Source: Actinobacteria bacterium Ga0077541
Lineage (GTDB): Bacteria > Actinomycetota > Thermoleophilia > Miltoncostaeales > Miltoncostaeaceae
Length of the DNA stretch: 45,258 nucleotides
Direction: 5' to 3'
Assembly (NCBI GenBank): GCA_001464995.1
Contig: LNEQ01000254.1
Location: 1 to 45,258 of the forward strand
Shown: positions 1-7,941 of the stretch, in pieces
How positions within the stretch are numbered: position 1 is the first letter of the stretch
Layout: each line of letters starts with the position of its first letter
The notes under the pieces: model-generated
Told to the model about the DNA's origin: nothing
The model's input: only the letters and a program-made list of their open reading frames with translations
Databases searched by the model: none
Translations under genes and position numbers: made by a program

Positions 1-186
1 GAGGTCACGGAGGCCCTCCCGAACACCATGTTCCGCGTGATCCTGGACAACGAACACGAGGTGCTGGCGCACATGGCCGGCAAGCTGCGGCGGTTCCGGA
101 TCCGGATCAACCCGGGCGACCGGGTCAAGGTGGAGCTCTCGCCCTACGACCTCAACCGGGGTCGGATCACCTTCCGCCTGAAGTAG
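1..186 (+). CDS. infA: Translation initiation factor IF-1, C-terminal 61 residues
   Basis: The open frame enters from the left edge and ends at TAG 184-186. The visible 61 residues are most of IF-1, a ~72-residue single OB-fold (S1-like) protein that binds the 30S A site during initiation. The signature segments [13 protein letters not shown] and [13 protein letters not shown] followed by RGRITFR are diagnostic of the family. The start and about 11 residues lie outside the window. In many bacteria infA is followed by rpmJ-rpsM-rpsK-rpsD-rpoA. Here the next gene is an unrelated one on the opposite strand, so this copy is at the end of its transcription unit or stands apart from the ribosomal operon. 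The assignment is very secure. Confidence 0.95.
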   Translation, partial: EVTEALPNTMFRVILDNEHEVLAHMAGKLRRFRIRINPGDRVKVELSPYDLNRGRITFRLK

Positions 187-226
187 GTCCGCCAGGGATC
201 GGTGCCGACCCGGCTCGCCGTCGTGC

Positions 227-1042
227 CTAGTGCGCGGCGGCGAGCGCGGGGCGTACACCGATGGGATCGCTTTGCGCGGCGGCCCGCGCGGCTCTGACCG
301 CGTCGGGCCGGTCGAGCACCACCGGGCGCAGCGGCGCCTCCACCACCCGGTCGCCCGCGAGGCCGACCCGGTAGGCGCGCGGGCCCTCCCGCGAGGCCAC
401 GACCGCCGCCAGGCGCCGGTCGACGTAGTGGAGGGCGACGCCGTCCTCGGCGGAGACCCCCGGGGCCATTCCGCCGCGGAGCGCGTCCATGTAGGCCTCC
501 CGGCGCTGCGCGTAGTGGGGGCAGTTGCTGCCCGGCAGCAGCCCGAGCCCGCCGGAGAAGGGGGCCATGCGGGTCCCGAACGACGCCGTGACCCCGCTCT
601 CGAACCAGCACATCGACCCGGCGCAGAGGCCCGCCAGCACGACGCCGGCCTCCCATGCCTCGCGCAGGATCGCGTCGATGCCGTGGGCCCGCCACACGGC
701 GAGGAGGTTCACCGTGTTGCCGCCGCCCACGTAGATCACGTCCTGCGACAGCAGCACGGCGCGCACGTCGTCGATGGTGCGGTTGAAGAGGGCCAGGTGG
801 CTGGGCGCGCAGTGCCCGCCCCCGAACGCCGCGTAGAACTTGACGACGTAGCTCGAGTTGTCGCCGCCCGCCGTGGGCAGGAAGCAGACGCGGGGGCGGG
901 GGCTGCCCGAGGCGTCCAGCACGTAGTCGTCGAGCGCCGTGTTCCCCGGCTCCTCGCTGAACCCGCCGCCGCCGAGGGCGACGATCTGGCGGGGCCGCCC
1001 GCGCCGGGCGACGTGCGCTCGTGATGGGTGCGAGCGGGCCAT
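227..1042 (-). CDS. Peptidase S51 / type 1 glutamine amidotransferase-like protein with Cys at the nucleophile position
   Basis: Family S51 (peptidase E, cyanophycinase) proteins share a class I GATase-like fold with a nucleophile-elbow Ser and a downstream His. Seen here are an N-terminal glycine-rich strand (ALGGGGFSEEPGN), RVCFLPTAGGDN, the DVIYVGGGNTVNLL segment, then the elbow GLCAGSMCWFE around residue 140 and CPHYAQR with the probable catalytic His. The elbow residue that is Ser in the neighbouring paralogue is Cys140 here (codon 623-625 reads TGC). I chose ATG 1042, giving 271 residues; an upstream ATG at 1108 would add a basic, atypical 22-residue leader. The gene is divergent from its paralogue at 1153. 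The substrate is unknown: it could be a dipeptidase, an amidotransferase-like enzyme or an inactive homologue. Confidence 0.8.
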   Translation of the reverse strand: MARSHPSRAHVARRGRPRQIVALGGGGFSEEPGNTALDDYVLDASGSPRPRVCFLPTAGGDNSSYVVKFYAAFGGGHCAPSHLALFNRTIDDVRAVLLSQDVIYVGGGNTVNLLAVWRAHGIDAILREAWEAGVVLAGLCAGSMCWFESGVTASFGTRMAPFSGGLGLLPGSNCPHYAQRREAYMDALRGGMAPGVSAEDGVALHYVDRRLAAVVASREGPRAYRVGLAGDRVVEAPLRPVVLDRPDAVRAARAAAQSDPIGVRPALAAAH

Positions 1043-1074
1043 GGCGACGATATTCGACGCCCGGCCGCGGGCGA

Positions 1075-1106
1075 TGCACCGACGGGCGCACAGACATCGG
1101 TGCGCC
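1075..1106. promoter_or_regulatory. Inverted repeats in the divergent promoter between the two S51 genes
   Basis: The 110-base divergent gap holds two overlapping 7-base inverted repeats. One has arms gcaccga (1075-1081) and tcggtgc (from about 1098). The other has arms ggcgcac (1085-1091) and gtgcgcc (1100-1106). They could be an operator serving both genes, but in DNA this GC-rich short palindromes are common. I see no confident -10/-35 pair. Confidence 0.25.
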
Positions 1107-1152
1107 ACTGCTGGCCCGGGGCACAGTTTGAACCTCGGTAACCTCCGGCCGG

Positions 1153-1836
1153 ATGAGCAGACACATCGTGGCGTGCGGCGGGGGAGGGTGGTCGTCCCAG
1201 CCGGGCATCGGACCCCTCGAGCGCCACATCCTGGGCCTCACGACGGCGCAGCGGCCGCGGGTCTGCCTGCTCCCCACGGCGAGCGGCGACTCCGACTGGC
1301 TGGTCGCGCGCTTCTACGAGACGTTCACGCCGGACCGTTGCGAGGCGAGCCACCTGCCGCTGTTCCGCTCGCACCCCCGGTCCCTCGCCGAGCACCTGCT
1401 CGCTCAGGACGTGATCTACGTCGGCGGCGGCAGCAGCGCGAACCTGATCGCGATCTGGGAGGTCCACGGCCTCGGGCCGATGCTGCGCGCGGCCTGGGAG
1501 CGCGGCGTGGTCCTGTCGGGGGTCAGCGCCGGCGCGATCTGCTGGTTCGAGGCCGGCCTCACCAACTCGCTCGGACCGGGATTCTCCCCGGTCGCCGGCC
1601 TCGGCCTCCTTGCCGGGGGCTTCTGCCCGCACGCCGACAGCGATCCGGGGCGGCTGGTCGCCCTGCGCTCCCTGATCGACGCCGGCCGCATGCCGGCGAC
1701 CCTCGCCGTGGACGACGGGGCGGCGGTCCACCTGGAGGACGGCGCCGCTCCCCGGCTGATCATCGAGACCGAGGGCCGCGGCGCCCGGCTGATGCGCCCG
1801 GGCGCCCCCGACGAGGTGCTCACGCCGCCGGCGTGA
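1153..1836 (+). CDS. Peptidase S51 (peptidase E-like) with canonical Ser nucleophile
   Basis: This 227-residue paralogue of the divergent gene has a similar layout: HIVACGGGGWSSQPG, RVCLLPTASGDSD, DVIYVGGGSSANLI, the nucleophile elbow SGVSAGAICWFE with Ser125, and FCPHADSD with a probable catalytic His160. The family hydrolyses Asp-X dipeptides (PepE) or beta-Asp-Arg polymer (cyanophycinase); the length and the ICWFE context fit the PepE-like branch common in Actinobacteria. The start is ATG 1153, shortly after a purine-poor leader with no strong Shine-Dalgarno. The last 17 bases overlap the end of the convergent methyltransferase gene. The fold is secure; the exact substrate cannot be read from the sequence. 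Confidence 0.85.
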   Translation: MSRHIVACGGGGWSSQPGIGPLERHILGLTTAQRPRVCLLPTASGDSDWLVARFYETFTPDRCEASHLPLFRSHPRSLAEHLLAQDVIYVGGGSSANLIAIWEVHGLGPMLRAAWERGVVLSGVSAGAICWFEAGLTNSLGPGFSPVAGLGLLAGGFCPHADSDPGRLVALRSLIDAGRMPATLAVDDGAAVHLEDGAAPRLIIETEGRGARLMRPGAPDEVLTPPA

Positions 1837-2887
1837 CCCCGGCGACGACGACGGTGTCGTCGAAGGCCGACTCCACGGCGTCCCGGTCCGGGCCGCACAC
1901 GATGAGCCACTCGGTGGCGCGGACGTGCGACACCGCGCCGACGCGCTGCCCGGCGGGGTTGTGGATGCCGATCCGCGCGCCGACGTACCGGGGCACGTCC
2001 ATCGCCAGCGCCGCGACGTGCCCCCGCCCGCCCAGCAGCTCGGCCACGGCGGCCGGCTCGTGGAACCCCTCGTCGTTGATCGACAGGATCACCCACGGCG
2101 TGCGCAGCGCCCCGATCAGGTCGGCCAGCGCCTCCCACGAGTCGCGGGCGCTGTTGAAGGGGCTGCGCGTGGTGCGGCAGTCGACGCGCTTGCGGGCGAC
2201 GCCGTACGACTCGGGCCGGTCGCCGCGGGTGATGGTCTCCCAGGCGTGGTAGTTGGAGAAGTAGGAGTGCTGGTTGTAGGGCGGGTCGAGGTACGCGCAG
2301 TCCACGCCGTCGAGCGCGCGCGCGAGGTCGTTCGCCGCCGCGCGCGTCACGATGCCGGGCGGTCCCTCGACGGGGTCCGGCTCGCGCAGCTCGAGCGGGC
2401 GCAGGCTCCGCGGGGCCGGCTGCTTGAGGTACGCCATCTGCAGCCCGCAGGTCGAGTCGACGCGGTCGGCCGCCTCGATCAGGCTGGTCATCAGGCACCC
2501 GCGCATCACCGGGTCGGCGTCCATCTCGTCGATCGCCCCGCGGATGGCGTCGATGCGGGCGCCGTTGGCCGGGGAGAAGAAGCGCGCCTGCTCGCAGAAG
2601 GTCTCGGTGACGTAACCCGGTGCGCCCGGCAGCGCCTGCAGCCGCGCGAGGGCTCGCCGGAGGCGGCCCCGGTCGAGCGCGGCGCCCGCCGCGATGTACG
2701 CGTGGCCGAAGGCCTCCGAGTAGCTGGCCAGGTCGTTCGAGACGACACGGCACCCGGCGCGCCGGAAGGCCTGCCCGACGCGGGTCGTGCCGGCGAACAT
2801 GTCGCACACCGAGGCGATCGGCAGGCGCCGCGCGAGCCCCTCCAGCAGCGGGACGACCGCGCGCTTGGAGCCGATGTACTTGATCAC
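1820..2887 (-). CDS. D12-class N6-adenine DNA methyltransferase (orphan)
   Basis: This 355-residue protein starts with IKYIGSKR, the N-terminal signature of D12-class enzymes, which contact SAM near there. It then shows the SAM-binding motif DMFAGTTRVGQAF (residues 29-41), NDLASYSEAF (51-60) and the catalytic DPPYNQHSYFSNYHAWET (from 201), which is the N6-adenine DPPY motif. The family transfers methyl from SAM to adenine in DNA. I find no endonuclease, specificity subunit or Vsr gene nearby, so it looks like a solitary methylase for epigenetic marking or anti-restriction. The GTG start (2887-2885) overlaps the stop of the upstream SDR gene in a GTGA arrangement, so the two are probably co-translated. 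The 3' end overlaps the convergent S51 gene by 17 bases. Confidence 0.88.
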   Translation of the reverse strand: MIKYIGSKRAVVPLLEGLARRLPIASVCDMFAGTTRVGQAFRRAGCRVVSNDLASYSEAFGHAYIAAGAALDRGRLRRALARLQALPGAPGYVTETFCEQARFFSPANGARIDAIRGAIDEMDADPVMRGCLMTSLIEAADRVDSTCGLQMAYLKQPAPRSLRPLELREPDPVEGPPGIVTRAAANDLARALDGVDCAYLDPPYNQHSYFSNYHAWETITRGDRPESYGVARKRVDCRTTRSPFNSARDSWEALADLIGALRTPWVILSINDEGFHEPAAVAELLGGRGHVAALAMDVPRYVGARIGIHNPAGQRVGAVSHVRATEWLIVCGPDRDAVESAFDDTVVVAGVTPAA

Positions 2888-3543
2888 GCCCCGGAGCCGA
2901 CCTCGGTGCAGGCGGGGTCGTCCACGGCGTCGGCGATCCGCCGGGCCCAGCCCACGGGATCCTGGCCCTGGGGGAGGCGGGGTGCCTCGCCGGAGATCGG
3001 CCGGCCCTCGAGGCCCGTGTCGAGGTGGGGCGGGCGCACGTCGACCACGCGGATCCCCTCGCGGCGCAGCTCGCGGCCCGCCGCGCGGTCGAAGGCGGTC
3101 AGGGCGGCCTTCGAGGCCGAGTAGGCGGCCATCCCGGCGGTGGGCATCTCGGCCACGATCGCCGAGATGTTGACGATCACGGAGCCGCGCTCCATCCGAC
3201 CCGCGAGGGCCCGCGTGAGGCGCGCGGGGACGTGGAGGTTGACCTCCATCAGAGTGGCCAGCGTGGCGTCGTCGAGCGCCTGAGCGGGGCCGAAGGCGAC
3301 GACGCCGACGGCGCAGACGGCGGCGTCGAGGCCGCCGAGCGCATCGGCCGCCGCGGCGACCACGCGCTCCGGCTCGCCGGAGGCCGCGAGATCGGCGGCG
3401 ATGGCGGCCTCGGCCCCGAGCTCCTCCGCGATGGCGTCCAGCCGGCCGGCGTCGCGGCCGTGCAGGGCGAGGCGGGCGCCCCGCGAGGAGAGCTCGCGGG
3501 CGATCGCGCCGCCGAGCGCGCCGGTCGCGCCGGTGACCAGCAC
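2884..3543 (-). CDS. Short-chain dehydrogenase/reductase (SDR)
   Basis: This classical SDR of about 219 residues has the nucleotide-binding TGATGALGG near its N-terminus, an Asp in the AADLA segment, a partly altered NNAG equivalent (CAVGVVAFG), VNISAIVAE containing the catalytic Ser region, and YSASK with catalytic Tyr and Lys. The C-terminus is short. The open frame extends to 3723, but the upstream translation is Arg/Pro-rich and not SDR-like. I therefore start at GTG 3543, immediately before LVTGATG; a GAGGGA sequence lies about 17 bases upstream, which is longer than ideal. It overlaps the methyltransferase start by 4 bases and so forms a two-gene operon with it. The substrate is unknown. 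Confidence 0.8.
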   Translation of the reverse strand: MLVTGATGALGGAIARELSSRGARLALHGRDAGRLDAIAEELGAEAAIAADLAASGEPERVVAAAADALGGLDAAVCAVGVVAFGPAQALDDATLATLMEVNLHVPARLTRALAGRMERGSVIVNISAIVAEMPTAGMAAYSASKAALTAFDRAAGRELRREGIRVVDVRPPHLDTGLEGRPISGEAPRLPQGQDPVGWARRIADAVDDPACTEVGSGA

Positions 3544-3725
3544 CCGGCTCAGCGCGCCCGTCCCTCGGTCAGGTCGATGGGCTCGATCTCCACGCCCGCA
3601 TCCTGTCCCTGATCCGCGCCCGGGTAAAGGGCGTCGGCGGCCGGGCGGCGGCGCGGCGCACCGGAAGGGAGGCGGGGCCTGCGCGGCGAAGGGATCCCCA
3701 CCGGCCCGCCGATCGAGGAGCACCC

Positions 3726-3821
3726 ATGGAGCGTCTACTGCCCCCGCTGCACCCGCTGGTCATCGCCGTCCTCGGCGTCGGCGTGCTGACCCTGGGGTGG
3801 CTCCTGGGCCTCGCCGGATAG
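3726..3821 (+). CDS. 31-residue single-pass membrane peptide
   Basis: An ATG at 3726 follows a good Shine-Dalgarno GAGGAG (3715-3720) with 5-base spacing and opens a 31-codon frame ending TAG 3819-3821. The product begins MERLLPPLHP and continues as one uninterrupted hydrophobic stretch of about 20 residues (LVIAVLGVGVLTLGWLLGLA), a textbook single transmembrane helix with a short N-terminal tail. Small proteins like this are often missed. The function is unknown; it stands alone, divergent from the SDR gene. Confidence rests on the ribosome site plus the amino-acid pattern, not on homology. Confidence 0.6.
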   Translation: MERLLPPLHPLVIAVLGVGVLTLGWLLGLAG

Positions 3822-3855
3822 GGCATCGCCGCCGCGGCCGGGATGCGTCGCTGGT

Positions 3856-4047
3856 CTAGGGGGTCGTCGCGGGGACGTGGTCGCCGCCGGTGAGCCGCTC
3901 TCCGACCCCCAGGCAGCCCGGGCACGCGCCGGGCGTCAGCCCGCCGTGCTCGGCCGACGTCGTGAACACGGTGCGCTGGCCCCAGCAGGTGCCGCAGGGG
4001 ATCCAGACGTCGTGCCGCTCGTGACGCTCAGGTGGGTTCCATGTCAT
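3856..4047 (-). CDS. Small CxxC zinc-ribbon-like protein (63 residues)
   Basis: From ATG 4047 the product begins MTWNPPERHERHDVWIPCGT and contains two CxxC knuckles, CGTCWGQ and CPGCLGVGE, spaced about 22 residues apart. Both resemble the CxxCxGxG units of the DnaJ zinc domain, so a single structural zinc site is likely. The frame stays open to 4275, but the upstream part is low-complexity Arg/Thr/Ala and is probably not translated. No strong ribosome site is visible, and the gene is divergent from the oxidoreductase at 4145, so it may be leaderless. The biological role is unknown. Confidence 0.55.
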   Translation of the reverse strand: MTWNPPERHERHDVWIPCGTCWGQRTVFTTSAEHGGLTPGACPGCLGVGERLTGGDHVPATTP

Positions 4048-4144
4048 CGGTCGAGTGTGAGCGCCGATCCGGGTCCCCTCTTTGGCCCCCGGGCCAACGA
4101 TCGCGCCCCGCTGGGGCGACGGTCCGGTCTGTAGCGTCCGGCAC

Positions 4145-5085
4145 ATGAGAGCCGTCGTTCTCCGGGAGTGGGGTGCGGTCCCCGTGGTGGCCGATGTTCC
4201 CGACCCCGTGTCCGCGCCGGGCCGGGCCCTGGTGCGGGTGCGCGCCGCGGGGCTCAACCCGGTGGACCTGGCCATCGCGTCGGGTCGCTTCTACCTGCCC
4301 CTTCCCGAGCCGCCCTTCACCGCCGGCGCCGAGTGCATGGGCGAGGTGGTCGCCTCGGAGACGCTCCCGGCGGGGACCCGCGTCTGGTGCCTTCCCATGA
4401 CGGGGGGCTTCGCGGAGGTCGCCGCCGTCCCGGAGGGGTCGCTCGTGCCGGTGCCGGACGGCCTCGGCGACGTGACGGCCGGCGGCCTGGGCGTCGCCGG
4501 GCTGGCCGGCTGGATGGGCGTGCGCGCGCGTGGGCGGCTCGCGCCCGGCGAGACCGTCGTCGTGGTCGGCGCGAGCGGCGTCGTCGGCCAGGTGGCCGTC
4601 CAGGCGGCCCGCCTCGGGGGCGCCGGCCGGGTGGTGGCGGTCGCGCGCAGCGCGGCGGGCCGGGAGCGGGCCCTCGGCTGCGGCGCGGACGTCGCCCTCG
4701 CCACGGGCGACGGCCTGCCCGAGGCGCTCCACGCGGCCTGCGGCGAGGGGGCCGATCTGGTGATCGACGCCCTCTGGGGCGACTCGGCCGCGACCGCGAT
4801 CGGCGTGCTGCGTCACGGCGGGCGACTGGTGCAGCTGGGCAACGCGGAGAGCCCCGCGATGGCGATGGTGGCGGGCCCGCTGCGCGGCCGGCGGCTCGAC
4901 ATCCTCGGCCTGTCGGTGCTCGTCGAGGATCCCGCCGCGCTGCGCCGGGCCTATGCCGAGCTCGCCGAGGTGGCGTCGCTCGGCGAGGTGGCGATCGATG
5001 CCGAGGCCGTCCCCCTCGCCGGGGCGCCGGAGGCGTGGGCGCGCCAGACGGCGGGCACCGGCGGCCGTAAGCTGGTGCTCGTCAC

Positions 5086-5089
<4 letters not shown>
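4145..5089 (+). CDS. Zinc-independent medium-chain dehydrogenase/reductase, quinone oxidoreductase-like
   Basis: This 314-residue protein has the GroES-like N-terminal domain (RAVVLREWG, then RVRAAGLNPVDLAIASGRF, then PFTAGAECMGEVV) and a Rossmann domain with VVVVGASGVVGQVAVQAARLGG. The NPVDL motif and absence of the Cys-rich structural zinc loop place it with the QOR branch, which reduces quinones or enones with NADPH. The ATG at 4145 is chosen because homology begins there; upstream codons to 4082 are intergenic in character. Its TGA overlaps the ATG of the ATPase gene (ATGA, 5086-5089), so it is the first gene of a probable three-gene operon. The specific substrate is not predictable. Confidence 0.85.
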
Positions 5090-6600
<1,511 letters not shown>

Positions 6601-6603
6601 CGG

Positions 6604-7515
6604 GTGCCCCGCCCCCCGCGCGCGCGGCGCAGCTGCCATGTCGTGCCCGGGTCGAGCGCCCGGATGCTGGAGAAGGCCGCCGGCCTCGAGGCGGACGAGG
6701 TGATCCTCGACCTCGAGGACTCGGTCGCGCCGGGCGCGAAGGGCGACGGGGTCCGCGAGGCGGTGGCCGCGTCCCTGCGCCGGGGGTTGCGCGCTCCCAC
6801 CACCGCGGTCCGGGTCAACGCGGTGGACGGCCCGCACTGCCACCGCGACCTGGCGGCCGTCGCCCTCGCCGCCCCCGACGTGATCGTGCTGCCCAAGGTC
6901 GACGATCCGAGCCACGTCACCTTCGCCGACCATCTGCTGTCCGCGCTGGAGGAGGAGGCCGGGCTGCCCCGCCGGGGCATCGCGCTGGAGGCGCAGATCG
7001 AGACCGCCCGGGGCCTGGGCCGGGTGGAGGAGATCGCCGCGGCCTGCCCGGAGCGTATGGAGGCCCTCGTCTTCGGCCCGGGCGACCTCGCCGCGTCGCT
7101 CGGCATGCCGCACACCGCCATCGGCGCGCCGGTCCCCGGCTATCCGGGCGACGGCTGGCACCACGTGCTCGGCCGGATCCTCGTCGCCGCGCGCGCCGCC
7201 GGCCTGCAGGCGATCGACGGTCCCTACGCCGTGATCGCCGACCTCGACGGGCTCGCGGAGGCCGCTTCGCGCACCCGCGCGCTGGGATTCGACGGGAAGT
7301 GGAGCATCCACCCCTCGCAGATCGCGCCCCTGAACGCCGCCTACGGCGTGGATCCGGCCGAGCTGGAGCACGCCCGCCGCGTGCTCGAGGCGCACGCGGC
7401 CGCGGCCCGCACGGGCGCAGGTGCCGCGGCGCTCGACGGCGAGATGATCGACGAGGCCACCCGGCGGATGGCCGAGTCGGTGATCGAGCGGGCGAGGCTC
7501 ACCGGGGCCCTCTGA
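6604..7515 (+). CDS. HpcH/HpaI family CoA-ester lyase (CitE-like)
   Basis: The 303-residue product matches CitE-like lyases: RRSCHVVPGSSARMLEKAA at the N-terminus, VILDLEDSVAPGAK (Mg2+ region), VRVNAVDG, IVLPKVD, the metal-ligand region ALEAQIETARGL, FGPGDLAASLGM, and the C-terminal GFDGKWSIHPSQI loop. The family cleaves malyl-, citramalyl- or beta-methylmalyl-CoA, or hydrolyses malyl-CoA. Translation starts at GTG 6604, three bases after the ATPase stop, so it probably belongs to the same operon. An acyl-CoA lyase together with a HerA-like ATPase is an odd pairing that may only reflect packing. The family call is secure; the exact thioester is not. Confidence 0.87.
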   Translation: MPRPPRARRSCHVVPGSSARMLEKAAGLEADEVILDLEDSVAPGAKGDGVREAVAASLRRGLRAPTTAVRVNAVDGPHCHRDLAAVALAAPDVIVLPKVDDPSHVTFADHLLSALEEEAGLPRRGIALEAQIETARGLGRVEEIAAACPERMEALVFGPGDLAASLGMPHTAIGAPVPGYPGDGWHHVLGRILVAARAAGLQAIDGPYAVIADLDGLAEAASRTRALGFDGKWSIHPSQIAPLNAAYGVDPAELEHARRVLEAHAAAARTGAGAAALDGEMIDEATRRMAESVIERARLTGAL

Positions 7516-7535
7516 GGCGCGCGGCCGCGCCCGGG

Positions 7536-7730
7536 ATGCAGTTACCCGACGGTGCCCGCGTGCTCGCGCACTAGGACGTCATGACCTCAGAGCGCGCCTA
7601 CCATGCGCCGCTGACCGTGGCCGACGCGCTCGCCGAGTGCCGGCGCTGCGCGGGCACCCAGTTCTCGGCCGTCCTCGTCGATGCGATCGGGCGCCTGGTG
7701 GGGGCGGGGGCGGTGCTGCCGGGCAGCTGA
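7536..7730 (+). pseudogene. Remnant of an HD-GYP cyclic-di-GMP phosphodiesterase, C-terminal end
   Basis: In one frame the translation reads MQLPDGARVLAH, an in-frame TAG (7572-7574), then DVMTSERAYHAPLTVADAL and ECRRCAGTQFSAVLVDAIGR to TGA 7728-7730. This follows the end of HD-GYP domains closely (IPLGARILAVADAYDAMTS, then DRPYR, then EALAELRRCAGTQFDPEVV). The stop falls where about three residues of the family pattern are also missing. The HD and GYP catalytic parts are absent upstream, where the CitE-like gene ends. It therefore looks like a decayed gene fragment. A 49-residue protein from ATG 7581 remains possible but lacks a good ribosome site. An antisense gene covers most of it. Confidence 0.7.
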
Positions 7731-7870
7731 GCCTCGCGTGCCGCCACCGAGGTGTCGGGCAGGCCGAGCCGCGCGCGGACCCGGCGGTAGCCGCCGTAGG
7801 CGATGGGGCCGCCGATCAGGGTGGCGGCCTGGAGGGCGGTGCCGACCGCCCCGACGCACGTCATGCACAT
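7598..7870 (-). CDS. Small hypothetical protein with one hydrophobic segment
   Basis: From ATG 7870 (GGAGCG about 10 bases upstream) a 90-residue frame begins MCMTCVGAVGTALQAATLIG and continues GPIAYGGYRRVRARLGLPD. It has a Cys-containing start, one glycine-rich hydrophobic segment and a basic flank, a pattern of small actinobacterial membrane proteins. After about residue 52 the translation becomes low-complexity and runs antisense through the HD-GYP remnant, so the natural protein may once have ended earlier. The function is unknown. Confidence 0.5.
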   Translation of the reverse strand: MCMTCVGAVGTALQAATLIGGPIAYGGYRRVRARLGLPDTSVAAREAQLPGSTAPAPTRRPIASTRTAENWVPAQRRHSASASATVSGAW

Positions 7871-7941
7871 GTGCTCACGCTCCGCTCGGATCGGGGGCGC
7901 GCGGGCGCGCGCGAGGGCCACGATAGCCCACGGGCGGAGGC

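Noticed and set aside
227-1836. Cyanophycin metabolism operon
   Set aside because: S51 proteins include cyanophycinase, but there is no cyanophycin synthetase nearby and the lengths and ICWFE context suit PepE-like proteins.
4082-4144. Longer N-terminus for the quinone oxidoreductase
   Set aside because: Homology starts at ATG 4145; the extra 21 residues look like intergenic DNA.
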